Source of the DNA: VRUE01 sp963702955
Lineage (GTDB): Bacteria > Actinomycetota > Thermoleophilia > Solirubrobacterales > 70-9
Assembly: GCA_963702955.1 (NCBI GenBank)
Contig: OY969774.1
Location: 1,116,001-1,180,000, forward strand
Length of the DNA stretch: 64,000 bases
Direction of reading: 5' to 3'
This document shows, piece after piece, positions 24,305 through 32,690 of the stretch. The notes under the pieces are model-generated. The model did no database searches. It was not told the DNA's origin and saw only the letters and a list, made by a program, of their open reading frames with translations. Every line of letters begins with the position of its first letter. Position 1 is the stretch's first letter. The position numbers and the translations under genes were made by a program.

Positions 24305-25660
24305 CTAGGAACCGCCGACCGTCATCTCGCCGATCAGCAGCGGCGGCGCGCTGACCGAGCCCCCGAACGGGACCCAGCGAGGCTCCGAGCCCGCCGCCCG
24401 CACGGCCCGCAGCATCGAGACCAGGTCGCCGGCGATCGTGAACTCGCGCAGCGGCTCGGCCGGCTCGCCGCCGCGGATCGCCCGCCCGCTCGCGCCGACC
24501 GAGAAGGCGCCGGAGACCGGGTTGACGCCCGAGTGCAGGCCGGCGACGTCGCCGACCAGGACGCCCTCGCCGGCCTCGCACAGCAGCTCCCCGAGTGCGG
24601 CGGCGCCCGGGGCGACGATCAGGTTCGAGGCGGCGACGCCGGGCGGCGCCCGGTAGCCGGAGCGGCCGGCGTTGCCGGTCGAGGCGGCTCCGCCCCGCCT
24701 CGCCGTGTAGGCGTCGTAGAGGTAGGCGCGAAGGCGGCCGGCGTCGATCAGCGCGGTGCGCCGGCGCGGCGTGCCCTCGGCGTCGAACGGCGCGGCGGCG
24801 AAGCCGTCGCGGTCGAGCCCGTCGTCGTAGAGGACGAAGGCCTCGCCGGCGACCTCCTCCCCCAACCGCCCGGCGAGCGGCGAGCGGCCGCGCTGGACCG
24901 CGTCGGCGCCGAGCGCTTTGCCGAGCAGGCCGACGAAGGCGGCGGCGACGGTCGGGTCGAGGACGACCGGGCAGCTGCGCGACCGCGGCTTCCGGGAGCC
25001 GATCATCTCGGTCGCCCGCCGGGCCGCCTCGCTGCCCACCGCCTCGGGGTCGAGGCCGGCCGGGCCGCGCGCCAGGTCGAAGCCGAGGCCGGTCTCGCGC
25101 GCGCCGTCTCCCTCGGCGAGGGCCTGCGTGTAGGCGTAGCAATCCGAGCTTTCGTACTCGCCGGCGGCGCCGGTCGAGGTAGCGATCGCGACCCGCTCGG
25201 CGGAGTCCGCGTAGACCGCCTGCTCGACTCCGACCACCCGCGGGTCCGACCGCAGCGCGGCGCGCTCGACCGCGAGCGCCAGCTCGGCGGCGCGCGCGGT
25301 CGGCCACTCGCCGAGCGAAGGGTCGCTCAGTCCGGCCAGCGGCGGCGCCTCGCCGCTGCGCGGCGGCGGGCCGGCGAACTCGTCCTCGTCGGCGACCCGG
25401 GCGCCCGCGGCGGCGCGGGCGGCGATCTCCTCGACGCCGGGGCCGGAGAGGTCGGTGCCGAAGCCGTAGCCGACCCGGCCGCCGATCCAGGCGCGCACCC
25501 CGATCCCCCGCTGGGTCGCCGCGGTGAGGCTCTCGACCTCGCCGCCGTGGGCGCGTACCTCGCGCCGCGCCGCCTCGGAGGCATAGGCCTCGGCGTCGCT
25601 CGCGCCGGCGGCGAGCGCCGCCTCGACCGCGCGCCCGGCCAGCCCGGCCAGCTCGCTCAT
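24305..25660 (-). CDS. tldE: TldE/PmbA-family protease subunit
   Basis: A 451-residue partner of TldD; the TldD-TldE heterodimer degrades unfolded peptides and matures some peptide natural products. It has the family's alpha/beta domains but no HExxxH site (the equivalent region is AAAFVGLLGKALGADAV), as expected for TldE. Other conserved segments are GRSGYRAPPG and the C-terminal IAGDLVSMLRAV. ATG 25660 overlaps the tldD stop as ATGA; a longer same-frame extension is antisense-free but is out of frame with tldD and not real. Confidence 0.9.
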   Translation of the reverse strand: MSELAGLAGRAVEAALAAGASDAEAYASEAARREVRAHGGEVESLTAATQRGIGVRAWIGGRVGYGFGTDLSGPGVEEIAARAAAGARVADEDEFAGPPPRSGEAPPLAGLSDPSLGEWPTARAAELALAVERAALRSDPRVVGVEQAVYADSAERVAIATSTGAAGEYESSDCYAYTQALAEGDGARETGLGFDLARGPAGLDPEAVGSEAARRATEMIGSRKPRSRSCPVVLDPTVAAAFVGLLGKALGADAVQRGRSPLAGRLGEEVAGEAFVLYDDGLDRDGFAAAPFDAEGTPRRRTALIDAGRLRAYLYDAYTARRGGAASTGNAGRSGYRAPPGVAASNLIVAPGAAALGELLCEAGEGVLVGDVAGLHSGVNPVSGAFSVGASGRAIRGGEPAEPLREFTIAGDLVSMLRAVRAAGSEPRWVPFGGSVSAPPLLIGEMTVGGS

Positions 25661-27051
25661 ACTTCGGTGCCTCCGACCGTCATCGCGGCGAGGCGGACGT
25701 GGCCCTGGCCGGTCCCGACCGGGACTTTCTGGCCGCCCTTGCCGCACATCCCCGTCTTCATCCGGAAGTCGCTGCCGACCGCGTCGATCGCCATCAGCGC
25801 CTCGAGGCAGTTGCCGATCAGGGTCGCGCCGCGGCACGGCCGGGTCACCTCGCCGCCCTCGATCAGGTAGCCCTCGCTGACCCCGAAGACGAAGTCCCCG
25901 GTCGCCGGGTCGACCTGCCCGCCGGCGAAGGAGGCGGCGTAGAAGCCCTTGCCGACCTCGGCGATCAGCTCCTCCGGCGCCGCCTCGCCCGGGGCGATGT
26001 AGGTGTTGGTCATCCGCGGGATCGGCAGGTGGCGGAAGCTCTCGCGGCGGCCGTTGCCGGTCGAGGCGACGCCGTCGCGCTCGGCGCGCAGGCGGTCGTA
26101 GAGGAAGGCGACGAGGCGGCCGTCCTCGATCACCCGCGTCTTCTGCGTCGGCGTCCCCTCGTCGTCGATCGCGTCGCTGCCCCACTCGCCCGGCAGGCGG
26201 CCGTCGTCGTAGGCGCTCAGCAGCGGCCGGGCGACCTGCTCGCCGAGCTTGCCGGCGTAGACGCTGGCCCCCTTCTGGACGTGATCGGCCTCGAGCCCGT
26301 GCCCGGTCATCTCGTGGAAGAGGACGCCGCCGAAGCCGCCGCCGACCACGACCGGCATCGAGCCGGCCGGCGCGGGGCCGGCGTCGAGCAGGGTCAGGGC
26401 CTTGCCGGCGGCGCTCGCGGCGATCTCCCCCGGATCGTCTTCGAGCAGCTCGAAGCCGCGGTGGCCGCCGAGCGTCTCGGCGCCGGTCTCGACCCGGTCC
26501 TCACGCCGGGCGACCGCCTGCACCCCGATCCGCGTGCGGGTGCGGTCGTCACCGCTCAGCAGTCCGTCGGAGTTGGCGACAGCGACCTCGCGCCGCGCCT
26601 CGGCGTAGGAGGCCGTCAGCTGGGCGATCTCGCCTCCGGCCGCACGGCCGCGCTCGTCCAGCTCGCGCAGCAGCGCCGCCTTGCGCTCGGCCGCGACGTC
26701 CCCCGGCGGGCGCTCGATCGGTTCCGGGCTGGTGGCGACGCGCTGCAGCGCCCGCGGCTCGGTCCGCTCGCCGCGCAGCGCCGCCGCCGCCTCGTCCGCC
26801 GCGCGCTCGAGGTCGGCGGGGTCGAGCCCGTCGACGTGGGCGAAGTGGGTGGTGGCGCCGCTGACGACGCGGACTCCCGCGCCCTGCTCGGCGCCGGACT
26901 GGACCGACTCGATCCGCGACTCGTCGATCGCCATGGTCATGCCGCTGCGCCGTTCGGCGAACAGCTCGGCGAAGTCGCCGCCCGCGGCCAGGGCACGCGC
27001 GAGGACGCGCCCGGCGACCTCCGGGTCGAGCAGCTCCTCCGGACCGCTCAC
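25657..27051 (-). CDS. tldD: TldD-family metalloprotease
   Basis: A 464-residue zinc protease subunit. The catalytic segment FHEMTGHGLEADH (near residue 255) is the TldD HExxxH site with the downstream acidic ligand. GTG 27051 overlaps the stop of the preceding 74-aa gene as GTGA. The C-terminus (CGKGGQKVPVGTGQGHVRL) is the usual TldD end with the Cys-Gly-Lys-Gly-Gln pattern. Together with tldE it would form a closed chamber that admits only unfolded peptides. Confidence 0.93.
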   Translation of the reverse strand: MSGPEELLDPEVAGRVLARALAAGGDFAELFAERRSGMTMAIDESRIESVQSGAEQGAGVRVVSGATTHFAHVDGLDPADLERAADEAAAALRGERTEPRALQRVATSPEPIERPPGDVAAERKAALLRELDERGRAAGGEIAQLTASYAEARREVAVANSDGLLSGDDRTRTRIGVQAVARREDRVETGAETLGGHRGFELLEDDPGEIAASAAGKALTLLDAGPAPAGSMPVVVGGGFGGVLFHEMTGHGLEADHVQKGASVYAGKLGEQVARPLLSAYDDGRLPGEWGSDAIDDEGTPTQKTRVIEDGRLVAFLYDRLRAERDGVASTGNGRRESFRHLPIPRMTNTYIAPGEAAPEELIAEVGKGFYAASFAGGQVDPATGDFVFGVSEGYLIEGGEVTRPCRGATLIGNCLEALMAIDAVGSDFRMKTGMCGKGGQKVPVGTGQGHVRLAAMTVGGTEV

Positions 27052-27272
27052 TGCTTCGGTCGCTTCCCGGCGACCTCGATCAACCGCCCCGCGGCGACGA
27101 ACATCTCGGCGCCGGCGACCGAGTCGGCCGCGTGGTCCTCGGCCCGCCCGCCGCCGTAGTAGAGGCGGGCGAAGGGGCGGCGCGAGGCGCGGCGGCGGCG
27201 CACGTAGGCGGCGGCTTCGTCGGCGTAGCCGGAGACGCGGTCGAGAAATACGCGGTGTGGCTTCGGGGCCAT
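27048..27272 (-). CDS. 74-aa protein coupled to tldD, unknown
   Basis: The frame from ATG 27272 encodes a charged 74-residue protein: MAPKPHRVFLDRVSGYADEA, a run of arginines, ARLYYGGGRAEDHAADSV and a short helical end. The stop overlaps the tldD GTG. The family is not known to me. It could be an adaptor or simply a small cytosolic protein; a role as a peptide substrate for TldDE is only a thought. The coupling makes a real gene likely. Confidence 0.65.
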   Translation of the reverse strand: MAPKPHRVFLDRVSGYADEAAAYVRRRRASRRPFARLYYGGGRAEDHAADSVAGAEMFVAAGRLIEVAGKRPKQ

Positions 27273-27277
27273 CGGCC

Positions 27278-27658
27278 TCAGTCCCCCGAGCGGCCGTCGC
27301 CGCCGCCGGCCAGATCGCGCAGCATCGCCCTCAGGTCGAAGAAGGTCAGCGAGGCGAGCGCGAAGCGCTCGGTCACCGCCACCGCCGCGAGGCCGGCATG
27401 GCGCAGGGCGAAGACCTCGCCCTGCTCGGTGCCGATGTGGATCTGCTCGACCGGCTCCGCGCCGGCCCGGTCGGCGGCGGCGAAAAGCGCCGCGGCGTCG
27501 TCGCGCCAGCGCTCGGGCCGGTCGCTCGCCGCCAGCACCGCACCGGCCGAGTCGAGGATCGCGGCGCCGCGCAGGTCGAGCGACATCTCGCTCAGGTAGG
27601 CGAGCGCGCCCTCGGCGGCATCGCCTGAAACAACCCCGGTCGCGGCATCGTCGGGCAT
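27278..27658 (-). CDS. Roadblock/LC7-like small protein
   Basis: A 126-residue protein with the roadblock pattern: a helix, then LRGAAILDSAGAVLAASDRP, a helix with Trp-Arg-Asp, and QIHIGTEQGEVFALRHAG followed by a last helix. Roadblock proteins often pair with MglA-like GTPases, but none is next to it. ATG 27658 follows a -10-like TATTTT by 7 nt. It is upstream of the 74-aa and tldDE genes with a 5-nt gap, so it may head that operon. Confidence 0.75.
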   Translation of the reverse strand: MPDDAATGVVSGDAAEGALAYLSEMSLDLRGAAILDSAGAVLAASDRPERWRDDAAALFAAADRAGAEPVEQIHIGTEQGEVFALRHAGLAAVAVTERFALASLTFFDLRAMLRDLAGGGDGRSGD

Positions 27659-27678
27659 CTGCGTGAAAATACCGGCCT

Positions 27679-27828
27679 GTGTCCGTCGCCCGCGCCTCAT
27701 GGATGACCGTAGTCGGCATTTGCGCGATCGCCGTCGTCCTCTTCGCGATCGGCGGCTACACCGGCTACGCGATCACCGTCGGCGCCGTCGGCCTCGCCGC
27801 CGCCGTCAACCTCTTGCCAAGCCCTTAG
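27679..27828 (+). CDS. Possible 49-aa membrane protein
   Basis: GTG 27679 to TAG 27828 encodes 49 residues with two hydrophobic segments (TVVGICAIAVVLFAIGGYTG and ITVGAVGLAAAVNLL). It is divergent from the roadblock gene and overlaps the CDF gene end by 4 nt in convergent orientation. The good two-helix hairpin and the lack of any other use of the gap support it, but no promoter or family is clear. Confidence 0.45.
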   Translation: MSVARASWMTVVGICAIAVVLFAIGGYTGYAITVGAVGLAAAVNLLPSP

Positions 27829-28733
27829 CCGGAGCGGTAGGGCCCGCCGTCCCCGTCGGGGGCGCGGAAGGAGGTCTCCGGCTCGGAGTGGATCAGCACT
27901 TCGGAGTGCGGGATCGCCGCCTCGATCTCGGCCCGCATCGCGTGGGCCAGCTCGTGGGCGCGCTCGAGGCTGGTGCCCGAGCGGTACTGCACGTGCATGT
28001 CGATGTGGCGGCGGCTGCCGGCGCGGCGGGCGCGCAGCTTGTGGTAGCCGGCGACCTCGGGCGTGCGGGCGGCGGCGATCGCCGCCTCGATCCGGTCCAT
28101 CTCCTCCTCGGGCAGCGCTTCGTCGACGAGCACGCCGGAGGAGCGGCGGATGATCCGCACGCCGGCGACGACGATCGCCGCGGCGACCAGCAGCGCGGTC
28201 ACCGAGTCGAAGGCGACGATGCCGGTGATCTGGACCAGCGCCAGGCCGACGAGCACGCCGGCGGAGGTGAGGGCGTCGGTTCGCAGGTGCGCCGCGTCGC
28301 CTTCGAGGGCGGGCGATTCGTGCGCGCGCGCCTGTCGCGAGAGGACCGAGGAGACGGCGAGGTTGGCGAGGACCGAGAAGCCCATCACCGCGATGCCGAC
28401 CCCCAGCGTCTCGACCTGGGAGCCGACGACCAGGCGGTGGGTCGCCTCGTAGACGATGATCCCGGCGCCGATCAGGATCAGCATCCCCTCGATCGTCGCC
28501 GCCAGGCTCTCGACCTTCTCGTGGCCGTAGGGATGGTCGGCGTCGGCCGGCTCGTCGGCTTTGCGGACCGAGACGAAGGCGACCACCGAGGCGACCAGGT
28601 CGATCGTCGAGTGGACGGCCTCGGTGACGATCGCGATCGAGCCGGTGATCGCCCCGGCGGCGAGCTTGATCGCGATCAGCAGCGCGTTGGAGGCGATCGA
28701 GAGCGCCGCCGCGCCGCTCTTGGTGCGGATCAT
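27825..28733 (-). CDS. Cation diffusion facilitator (CDF) efflux transporter
   Basis: A 302-residue metal/proton antiporter of the CDF family with six helices and a C-terminal ferredoxin-like domain. Metal-site residues appear in EAVHSTIDL (helix 2), HPYGHEKVE (loop) and HLRTDALTS (helix 5). Helix 2 has His-Ser-Thr-Ile-Asp (HxxxD), the common form for Zn and related metals. The C-terminal domain contains HIDMHVQYRSG. ATG 28733 overlaps rdgB by ATGA. Confidence 0.93.
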   Translation of the reverse strand: MIRTKSGAAALSIASNALLIAIKLAAGAITGSIAIVTEAVHSTIDLVASVVAFVSVRKADEPADADHPYGHEKVESLAATIEGMLILIGAGIIVYEATHRLVVGSQVETLGVGIAVMGFSVLANLAVSSVLSRQARAHESPALEGDAAHLRTDALTSAGVLVGLALVQITGIVAFDSVTALLVAAAIVVAGVRIIRRSSGVLVDEALPEEEMDRIEAAIAAARTPEVAGYHKLRARRAGSRRHIDMHVQYRSGTSLERAHELAHAMRAEIEAAIPHSEVLIHSEPETSFRAPDGDGGPYRSG

Positions 28734-29329
28734 CGTTCCGCCGGCGCCGCCTCGGCGGCAGCGAGGTGCCGGGCCAGCAGCCGGGCGGCCAGGCCACGGT
28801 GGCTGATCTCGTTCTTCTCCGCCTGGCTCAGCTCCGACATCGTCCGCTCGTCGCCGGGGCCGGTGGCGTCGGGGACGAAGGCCGGGTCGTAGCCGAAGCC
28901 GCCCTCGCCGCGCGGGGCCTCGATCAGGCGACCCTCGCAGCGGGCCTCGAAGAGGCGCTCGGAGCCGTCGGCCGCGACCAGCGCCAGCGCGCAGTGGTAG
29001 GCGGCCCGACGGTCCCCGCCCGTCGCCGCGACCTCGCGCAGCAGCTTTTCGAGGTTCTCCTCGTCGCTCGCGGTGGGGCCGCCGTAGCGGGCGGAGTGGA
29101 TGCCGGGGCGCCCCCCGAGCGCCGCCGCCTCGATCCCGGAGTCGTCGGCGATCGTCGCCTTCCCGGTCGCCGCATGGGCCGCCCGCGCCTTGTCGAGCGC
29201 GATCGAGGCGAAGTCCGGGCCGTCCTCCGGCGGCAGCTCGACCCCCTCCGGCAGGCCCTCCAGCTCGACCCCCGGCAGCAGTTCGCGCAGCTCGCGCAGC
29301 TTGCGCTTGTTGGCGGTGGCGAAGATCAA
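28730..29329 (-). CDS. rdgB: XTP/dITP pyrophosphatase (RdgB/HAM1)
   Basis: A 199-residue enzyme that removes non-canonical purine triphosphates. It starts at TTG 29329 and shows the N-terminal FATANKRKLRELRELL, the metal site DDSGIEAAALGG and the C-terminal GGFGYDPAFVPD and ISHRGLAARLL. It follows rph by 8 nt, a common gene pair, and precedes the CDF gene with ATGA overlap. Confidence 0.95.
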   Translation of the reverse strand: MIFATANKRKLRELRELLPGVELEGLPEGVELPPEDGPDFASIALDKARAAHAATGKATIADDSGIEAAALGGRPGIHSARYGGPTASDEENLEKLLREVAATGGDRRAAYHCALALVAADGSERLFEARCEGRLIEAPRGEGGFGYDPAFVPDATGPGDERTMSELSQAEKNEISHRGLAARLLARHLAAAEAAPAER

Positions 29330-29336
29330 CGGTGGC

Positions 29337-30080
29337 CTAGCCGCCGGCTACCCGCTCCTGCACCTGGCGCAGTCGCGAAATGCCCATCTCGGCGAGCCCG
29401 AGCAGCTCGTCCAGCGAGGCGCGAGAGAGCGGCGTCCGCTCCGCCGTCGCCTGCACCTCGACCAGGCCGCCGTCGCCGGTCATCACCACGTTGGCGTCGA
29501 CTTCGGCGTTGGAGTCCTCGCCGTAGTCGAGGTCGCAGAGCGCCCGGCCGTTGACCATGCCGACGCTGACCGCCGCGACCGAGCCGGTCAGCGGTATCGC
29601 CTCGATCTTTTTCGCGTCGACCAGCTTCTGCAGGGCGAGTCGCAGCGCCACGTAGCCGCCGGTGATCGCCGCGCAGCGGGTGCCGCCGTCGGCCTGCAGC
29701 ACGTCGCAGTCGACGTAGACGCTGCGTTCGCCGAGGGCGCGGAAGTCGACGACGACGCGCAGCGAGCGGCCGATCAGCCGCTGGATCTCCACCCCGCGCC
29801 CGTCCTGACGACCCTTCGAGACGTCGCGAGTCTTGCGATCCCCGGTCGAGGCGGGCAGCATCGAGTACTCGGCGGTGACCCAGCCTTTGCCCCGCCCGCC
29901 CATCCATTTCGGCACCGATTCGTTGACCGAGGCGGTGCAGATCACCCGCGTTTTGCCGATCGAGATCAGCGCCGAGCCGTCGGCGGTCTCGACGAAGCCG
30001 GGATCGATCGTGACCGGCCGGATGTCGGCCTGTGCGCGGTCGTAGCTGCGTGAAGCCGGCATAGGGCGCGAGTCTGTCAT
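29337..30080 (-). CDS. rph: Ribonuclease PH
   Basis: A 247-residue phosphorolytic 3'-5' exoribonuclease that trims tRNA 3' ends. Family motifs include GKTRVICTASV, WVTAEYSMLPAST, the catalytic GRSLRVVVD, VDCDVLQADGGTRCAAITG and the phosphate-binding region near SNAEVDANVV. It is followed by rdgB. The start region (MTDSRPMPASRSYDRAQADI) is slightly longer than usual but acceptable. Confidence 0.96.
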   Translation of the reverse strand: MTDSRPMPASRSYDRAQADIRPVTIDPGFVETADGSALISIGKTRVICTASVNESVPKWMGGRGKGWVTAEYSMLPASTGDRKTRDVSKGRQDGRGVEIQRLIGRSLRVVVDFRALGERSVYVDCDVLQADGGTRCAAITGGYVALRLALQKLVDAKKIEAIPLTGSVAAVSVGMVNGRALCDLDYGEDSNAEVDANVVMTGDGGLVEVQATAERTPLSRASLDELLGLAEMGISRLRQVQERVAGG

Positions 30081-30113
30081 GGGAGCGGCCGGGCGGGCAA
30101 CCCGGGTGCGGGC

Positions 30114-30527
30114 TCAGGGCGCGGGCAGAACGCGCAGGCCGCGCTGGGCGAAATGGCCGTCGAAGGCGAACGCCTCGCCGCCGCCGTCGCGCTCGATCAG
30201 CGCGAAGGAGGTCGCGTCGACGTAGCTCCAGCGCTTGTCGCCGTGGCGCTCGAGGATCTCCCAGGCGTCGTCCTCGACGTCGGGCTCGAGCCGCACCAGC
30301 TCGATCGCCGCGCCGGCCCGGAAGCGCCGCCCCCACTCGATCGCCTCCTCGCGGCCGACCCTGACGAGCAGCGCCGTGTAGGTCTCGGCGAAGACGTAGT
30401 TGGAGGTGAAGAGCGCCGCCCCGTCCTCGATCAGCGCTGCCAGCGTCGCTCGGGCACGCTCGTGCTCGGCCTCCGAGCCGTTGCGCAGCGCGACGAAGGC
30501 GCTGGTGTCGACGAAGACCGACCTCAT
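30114..30527 (-). CDS. vapC: VapC-type PIN-domain ribonuclease toxin
   Basis: A 137-residue PIN-domain protein. The acidic metal site is complete: Asp7 (FVDTSAF), Glu48 (FAETYTAL), Asp104 (SYVDATS) and Asp123 (AFDGHF). VapC toxins cut tRNA or rRNA when free of VapB. ATG 30527 overlaps the vapB stop by ATGA, the usual order. Rph follows 33 nt downstream, so readthrough is possible. Confidence 0.93.
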   Translation of the reverse strand: MRSVFVDTSAFVALRNGSEAEHERARATLAALIEDGAALFTSNYVFAETYTALLVRVGREEAIEWGRRFRAGAAIELVRLEPDVEDDAWEILERHGDKRWSYVDATSFALIERDGGGEAFAFDGHFAQRGLRVLPAP

Positions 30528-30760
30528 CGCCCGTAGAGGTCGCGATCGAGCGTGGTCACGCTCGTCCCCTCGCGACCGCGGGCGGGCGACTCCTCGACCA
30601 GAAAGCGGAGCAGCGGATCGCCGCCGGGATCGGCGAGCCGAGCCCGCTCGGCGTCGATCAGCTCGCGCACGACCGCGGCGATGCTGCCAGCCTTGCCCGC
30701 GCGCTGCTTGAGCCACCGGTACCGGCCCTCGTCCAGATATAGCTGGGTTCGATGCTTCAT
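30524..30760 (-). CDS. vapB: VapB-type antitoxin
   Basis: A 78-residue antitoxin with an N-terminal ribbon-helix-helix-like segment (MKHRTQLYLDEGRYRWLKQR) and a C-terminal acidic tail (TSVTTLDRDLYGR) that would occupy the VapC active site. ATG 30760 lies inside an inverted repeat (30759-30775), consistent with autoregulation by the VapBC complex. It is coupled to vapC by ATGA. Confidence 0.88.
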   Translation of the reverse strand: MKHRTQLYLDEGRYRWLKQRAGKAGSIAAVVRELIDAERARLADPGGDPLLRFLVEESPARGREGTSVTTLDRDLYGR

Positions 30761-30775
30761 GCTGGAATACAGCAT
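30759..30775. promoter_or_regulatory. Inverted repeat over the vapB start, likely VapBC operator
   Basis: On the minus strand the arms ATGCTG and CAGCAT flank TATTC. The second arm includes the vapB ATG, so bound VapBC would block both transcription and the start region. TATTCC nearby may be part of the -10 element. Confidence 0.6.
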
Positions 30776-30854
30776 AAGCCGTCCGTCGGTCGTCACCGCG
30801 CCACTCGCCGGCCGCCCGCTCGGGGGGACCAGCGTCAACGGCGTGACCACGGGC

Positions 30855-30881
30855 GGGGCGGCCCGCGCCGCGAGCCGCCCC
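30855..30881 (-). terminator. Possible hairpin terminator after pilin gene
   Basis: GGGGCGGC (30855-30862) and GCCGCCCC (30874-30881) form a GC stem with an 11-nt loop, 17 nt past the pilin stop. There is no clear U-tract. In GC-rich sequence such stems are frequent, so this is weak. Confidence 0.35.
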
Positions 30882-30897
30882 CCTTCCGCCGCCGCCC

Positions 30898-31146
30898 TCA
30901 TTTGAAGGTCACCTTGTCGACCGCCTGCTTGATCTTGTCGACGATCACCCCGGCCAGCTCGGTGCCCTGCTTGCCGTTGAATCCCTTCATCGCCGCGACC
31001 ATCCCGACCATCAGCAGCGAGACGAGCAGGATCAGGCCGACATACTCGACCGTCCCCTGCCCCCGCTCGCCGCCGGCCAGGGCGCGGATCGCCCGCACCC
31101 GCTCCACGATCGCGGCGTGTGCGTAGCCCATCAGCAGATAGATCAT
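30898..31146 (-). CDS. Orphan Flp/class III pilin-like protein
   Basis: An 82-residue protein with a short cytoplasmic leader, then GERGQGTVEYVGLILLVSLL: a prepilin peptidase site (Gly before Gln) with the conserved Glu at +5 and a hydrophobic helix, the Flp/TadE pattern. ATG 31146 is chosen because GGAGG is 7 nt upstream; the longer frame lacks this signal. No Tad secretion genes or prepilin peptidase are nearby, so it is an orphan subunit here. The C-terminus is basic and soluble. Confidence 0.85.
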   Translation of the reverse strand: MIYLLMGYAHAAIVERVRAIRALAGGERGQGTVEYVGLILLVSLLMVGMVAAMKGFNGKQGTELAGVIVDKIKQAVDKVTFK

Positions 31147-31289
31147 CGAAGCCTCCTGTCTCGGTTTGAGCCGATGCTCCAGGGTCTCGACGCACGGATC
31201 TAGACGCGAATGCGCCAACTGTGAGGCCGAAATGTCAAAAGTCCCGCGACACCGGGGGGTGCCGGCCGCTGCGGGTACGCTCAGCGCCG

Positions 31290-32231
31290 ATGCGGGTGCT
31301 GGTCGTCACCAACTTCCTGCCCGACGCGGGCGCGCCCCAGCGAGGCCGCTGGGTGCGCGACCAGATCGAGGAGATCCGCCGCCGCGGGATCGAGGTCGAG
31401 GTGTTCGGCTTCCCGCCCGGCGCCGGCCACTACGTCCCGGCGACGCGGCGCTTGCGACGGCTGTTGCGCGACGAGCGCTTCGACCTCGTCCACGCCCACT
31501 ACGGCCTGCCCGGCTGGTGCGCGCGGCTGGCCGGTGCCTCGCCGCTGGTCGTCAGCTTCCACGGGACCGACGTGCGCCACGGCCTGGTCGGACCGCTCAG
31601 CCGCCGGCTCGCCTGGCGCGTCAACCTCGTCGCCGCCGTCTCGCGAGCCCTGTTCGGGCCCGAGGACGGTCGGCCGGGACTGCCGCCGGTTCCAGGCTCG
31701 GCGGTGCTGCCCTGCGGCCCGGACCTCGGTCGCTTCCACCCGATTCCGCGGGCCGACGCGCGCCGCGAGCTGGGCCTCGAGCCGGACGGGCGCTACCTGC
31801 TCTTCCCCGCCGACCCGGGGCGTCCCGCGAAGCGCGCCGATCGGGCGGCCGAGCTGGCGGCGGCGACCGGCGCCGAGCTGCTGACCGGCGGCGCCATCGA
31901 CCCCGACCGGATGCCGCTCTGGGTGAACGCGGCAAACGCGGTCCTCGTCACCTCCGACCACGAGGGCTTCGGCCTTGCCTGCGTCGAGGCGCTGGCCTGC
32001 GAGGTGCCGGTCCTCTCGACCCCGGTCGGGATCGCCCCCTGGGCGCTGGCCGGAGTCGACGGGGTCCTCTGCGCTCCCTATGACGCGACGACGTGGAGCG
32101 AGGCCGCCCGCCCCCACCTGGCGGCGACCGACCCGCGGGTCGACGGAGCGGCGCGCGCCGCCGCGCTCTCGGCGGCGCGAATGGCCGAGCGGACGATCGA
32201 GGCTTACCGCGACGTTCTGGCGAAGGCGTAA
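31290..32231 (+). CDS. Glycosyltransferase, GT4-like fold
   Basis: A 313-residue GT-B glycosyltransferase. The N-terminal half has MRVLVVTNFLPDAGAPQRGR, VHAHYGLPGW and VSFHGTDVRHG; the C-terminal half has the nucleotide-sugar site TSDHEGFGLACVEALACEVP. At about 310 residues it is shorter than typical GT4 enzymes (350-400). ATG 31290 lies 9 nt after TACGCT. The donor and acceptor are unknown. It is followed 15 nt later by a coiled-coil gene. Confidence 0.88.
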   Translation: MRVLVVTNFLPDAGAPQRGRWVRDQIEEIRRRGIEVEVFGFPPGAGHYVPATRRLRRLLRDERFDLVHAHYGLPGWCARLAGASPLVVSFHGTDVRHGLVGPLSRRLAWRVNLVAAVSRALFGPEDGRPGLPPVPGSAVLPCGPDLGRFHPIPRADARRELGLEPDGRYLLFPADPGRPAKRADRAAELAAATGAELLTGGAIDPDRMPLWVNAANAVLVTSDHEGFGLACVEALACEVPVLSTPVGIAPWALAGVDGVLCAPYDATTWSEAARPHLAATDPRVDGAARAAALSAARMAERTIEAYRDVLAKA

Positions 32232-32246
32232 TAGATTGAGAGCCCG

Positions 32247-32690
32247 ATGAGCAGCGGAGGCGGCGAGCGCGGCAGCAGCGAGGTCCCGGCCGATCGGGTC
32301 GAGACGGCCGAGCGCCGGCTGCGCGAGGCGGCGGAGTCCGCCGCCGCCGCCGAAGAGCGCGCCGCCGCCGAGATCCAGGCGCTCGAAGAAGACCTCGAGA
32401 AGGAGCGCCGGCGCTCGACCGAAGAGCTGGAGGGCCTGCGGCGCGGCCATGAAGCCGAGCTGGCGCGCGAGCGGGAGGCGAAGGACCAAGCGATCGCCGC
32501 CGCCGAGAGCCGTCTGGCCGAGATCGAGACGCAGGCCGAGGCGGCCGAGAAGCGGGTCGAGGAGGCGGAGCGGCGCGCCGTCGCCGCGGAGGGCGCGAGA
32601 ACCGGCGGCGAGACCGGCGCGCGCGAATCGGCCGCCGCCTGGCTGCGCGAGCAGGTCGAGGCGATCAGGCGAGAGGCGGGACGGCGATAG
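32247..32690 (+). CDS. Ala/Glu/Arg-rich coiled-coil protein
   Basis: A 147-residue protein that is almost one continuous charged helix (about 18-147) with heptad-like repeats rich in Ala, Glu and Arg, and a Ser/Gly-rich start. No domain is recognised. Its TAG stop overlaps the probable start of nadB. -10-like TAGATT ends 9 nt before ATG. A structural or scaffolding role is possible. Confidence 0.65.
   Translation: MSSGGGERGSSEVPADRVETAERRLREAAESAAAAEERAAAEIQALEEDLEKERRRSTEELEGLRRGHEAELAREREAKDQAIAAAESRLAEIETQAEAAEKRVEEAERRAVAAEGARTGGETGARESAAAWLREQVEAIRREAGRR

Noticed and set aside
24305..26185. A 626-aa version of the TldE protein extending into tldD
   Set aside because: The extension is out of frame with tldD and Arg/Pro-rich; ATG 25660 with ATGA overlap is the natural start.
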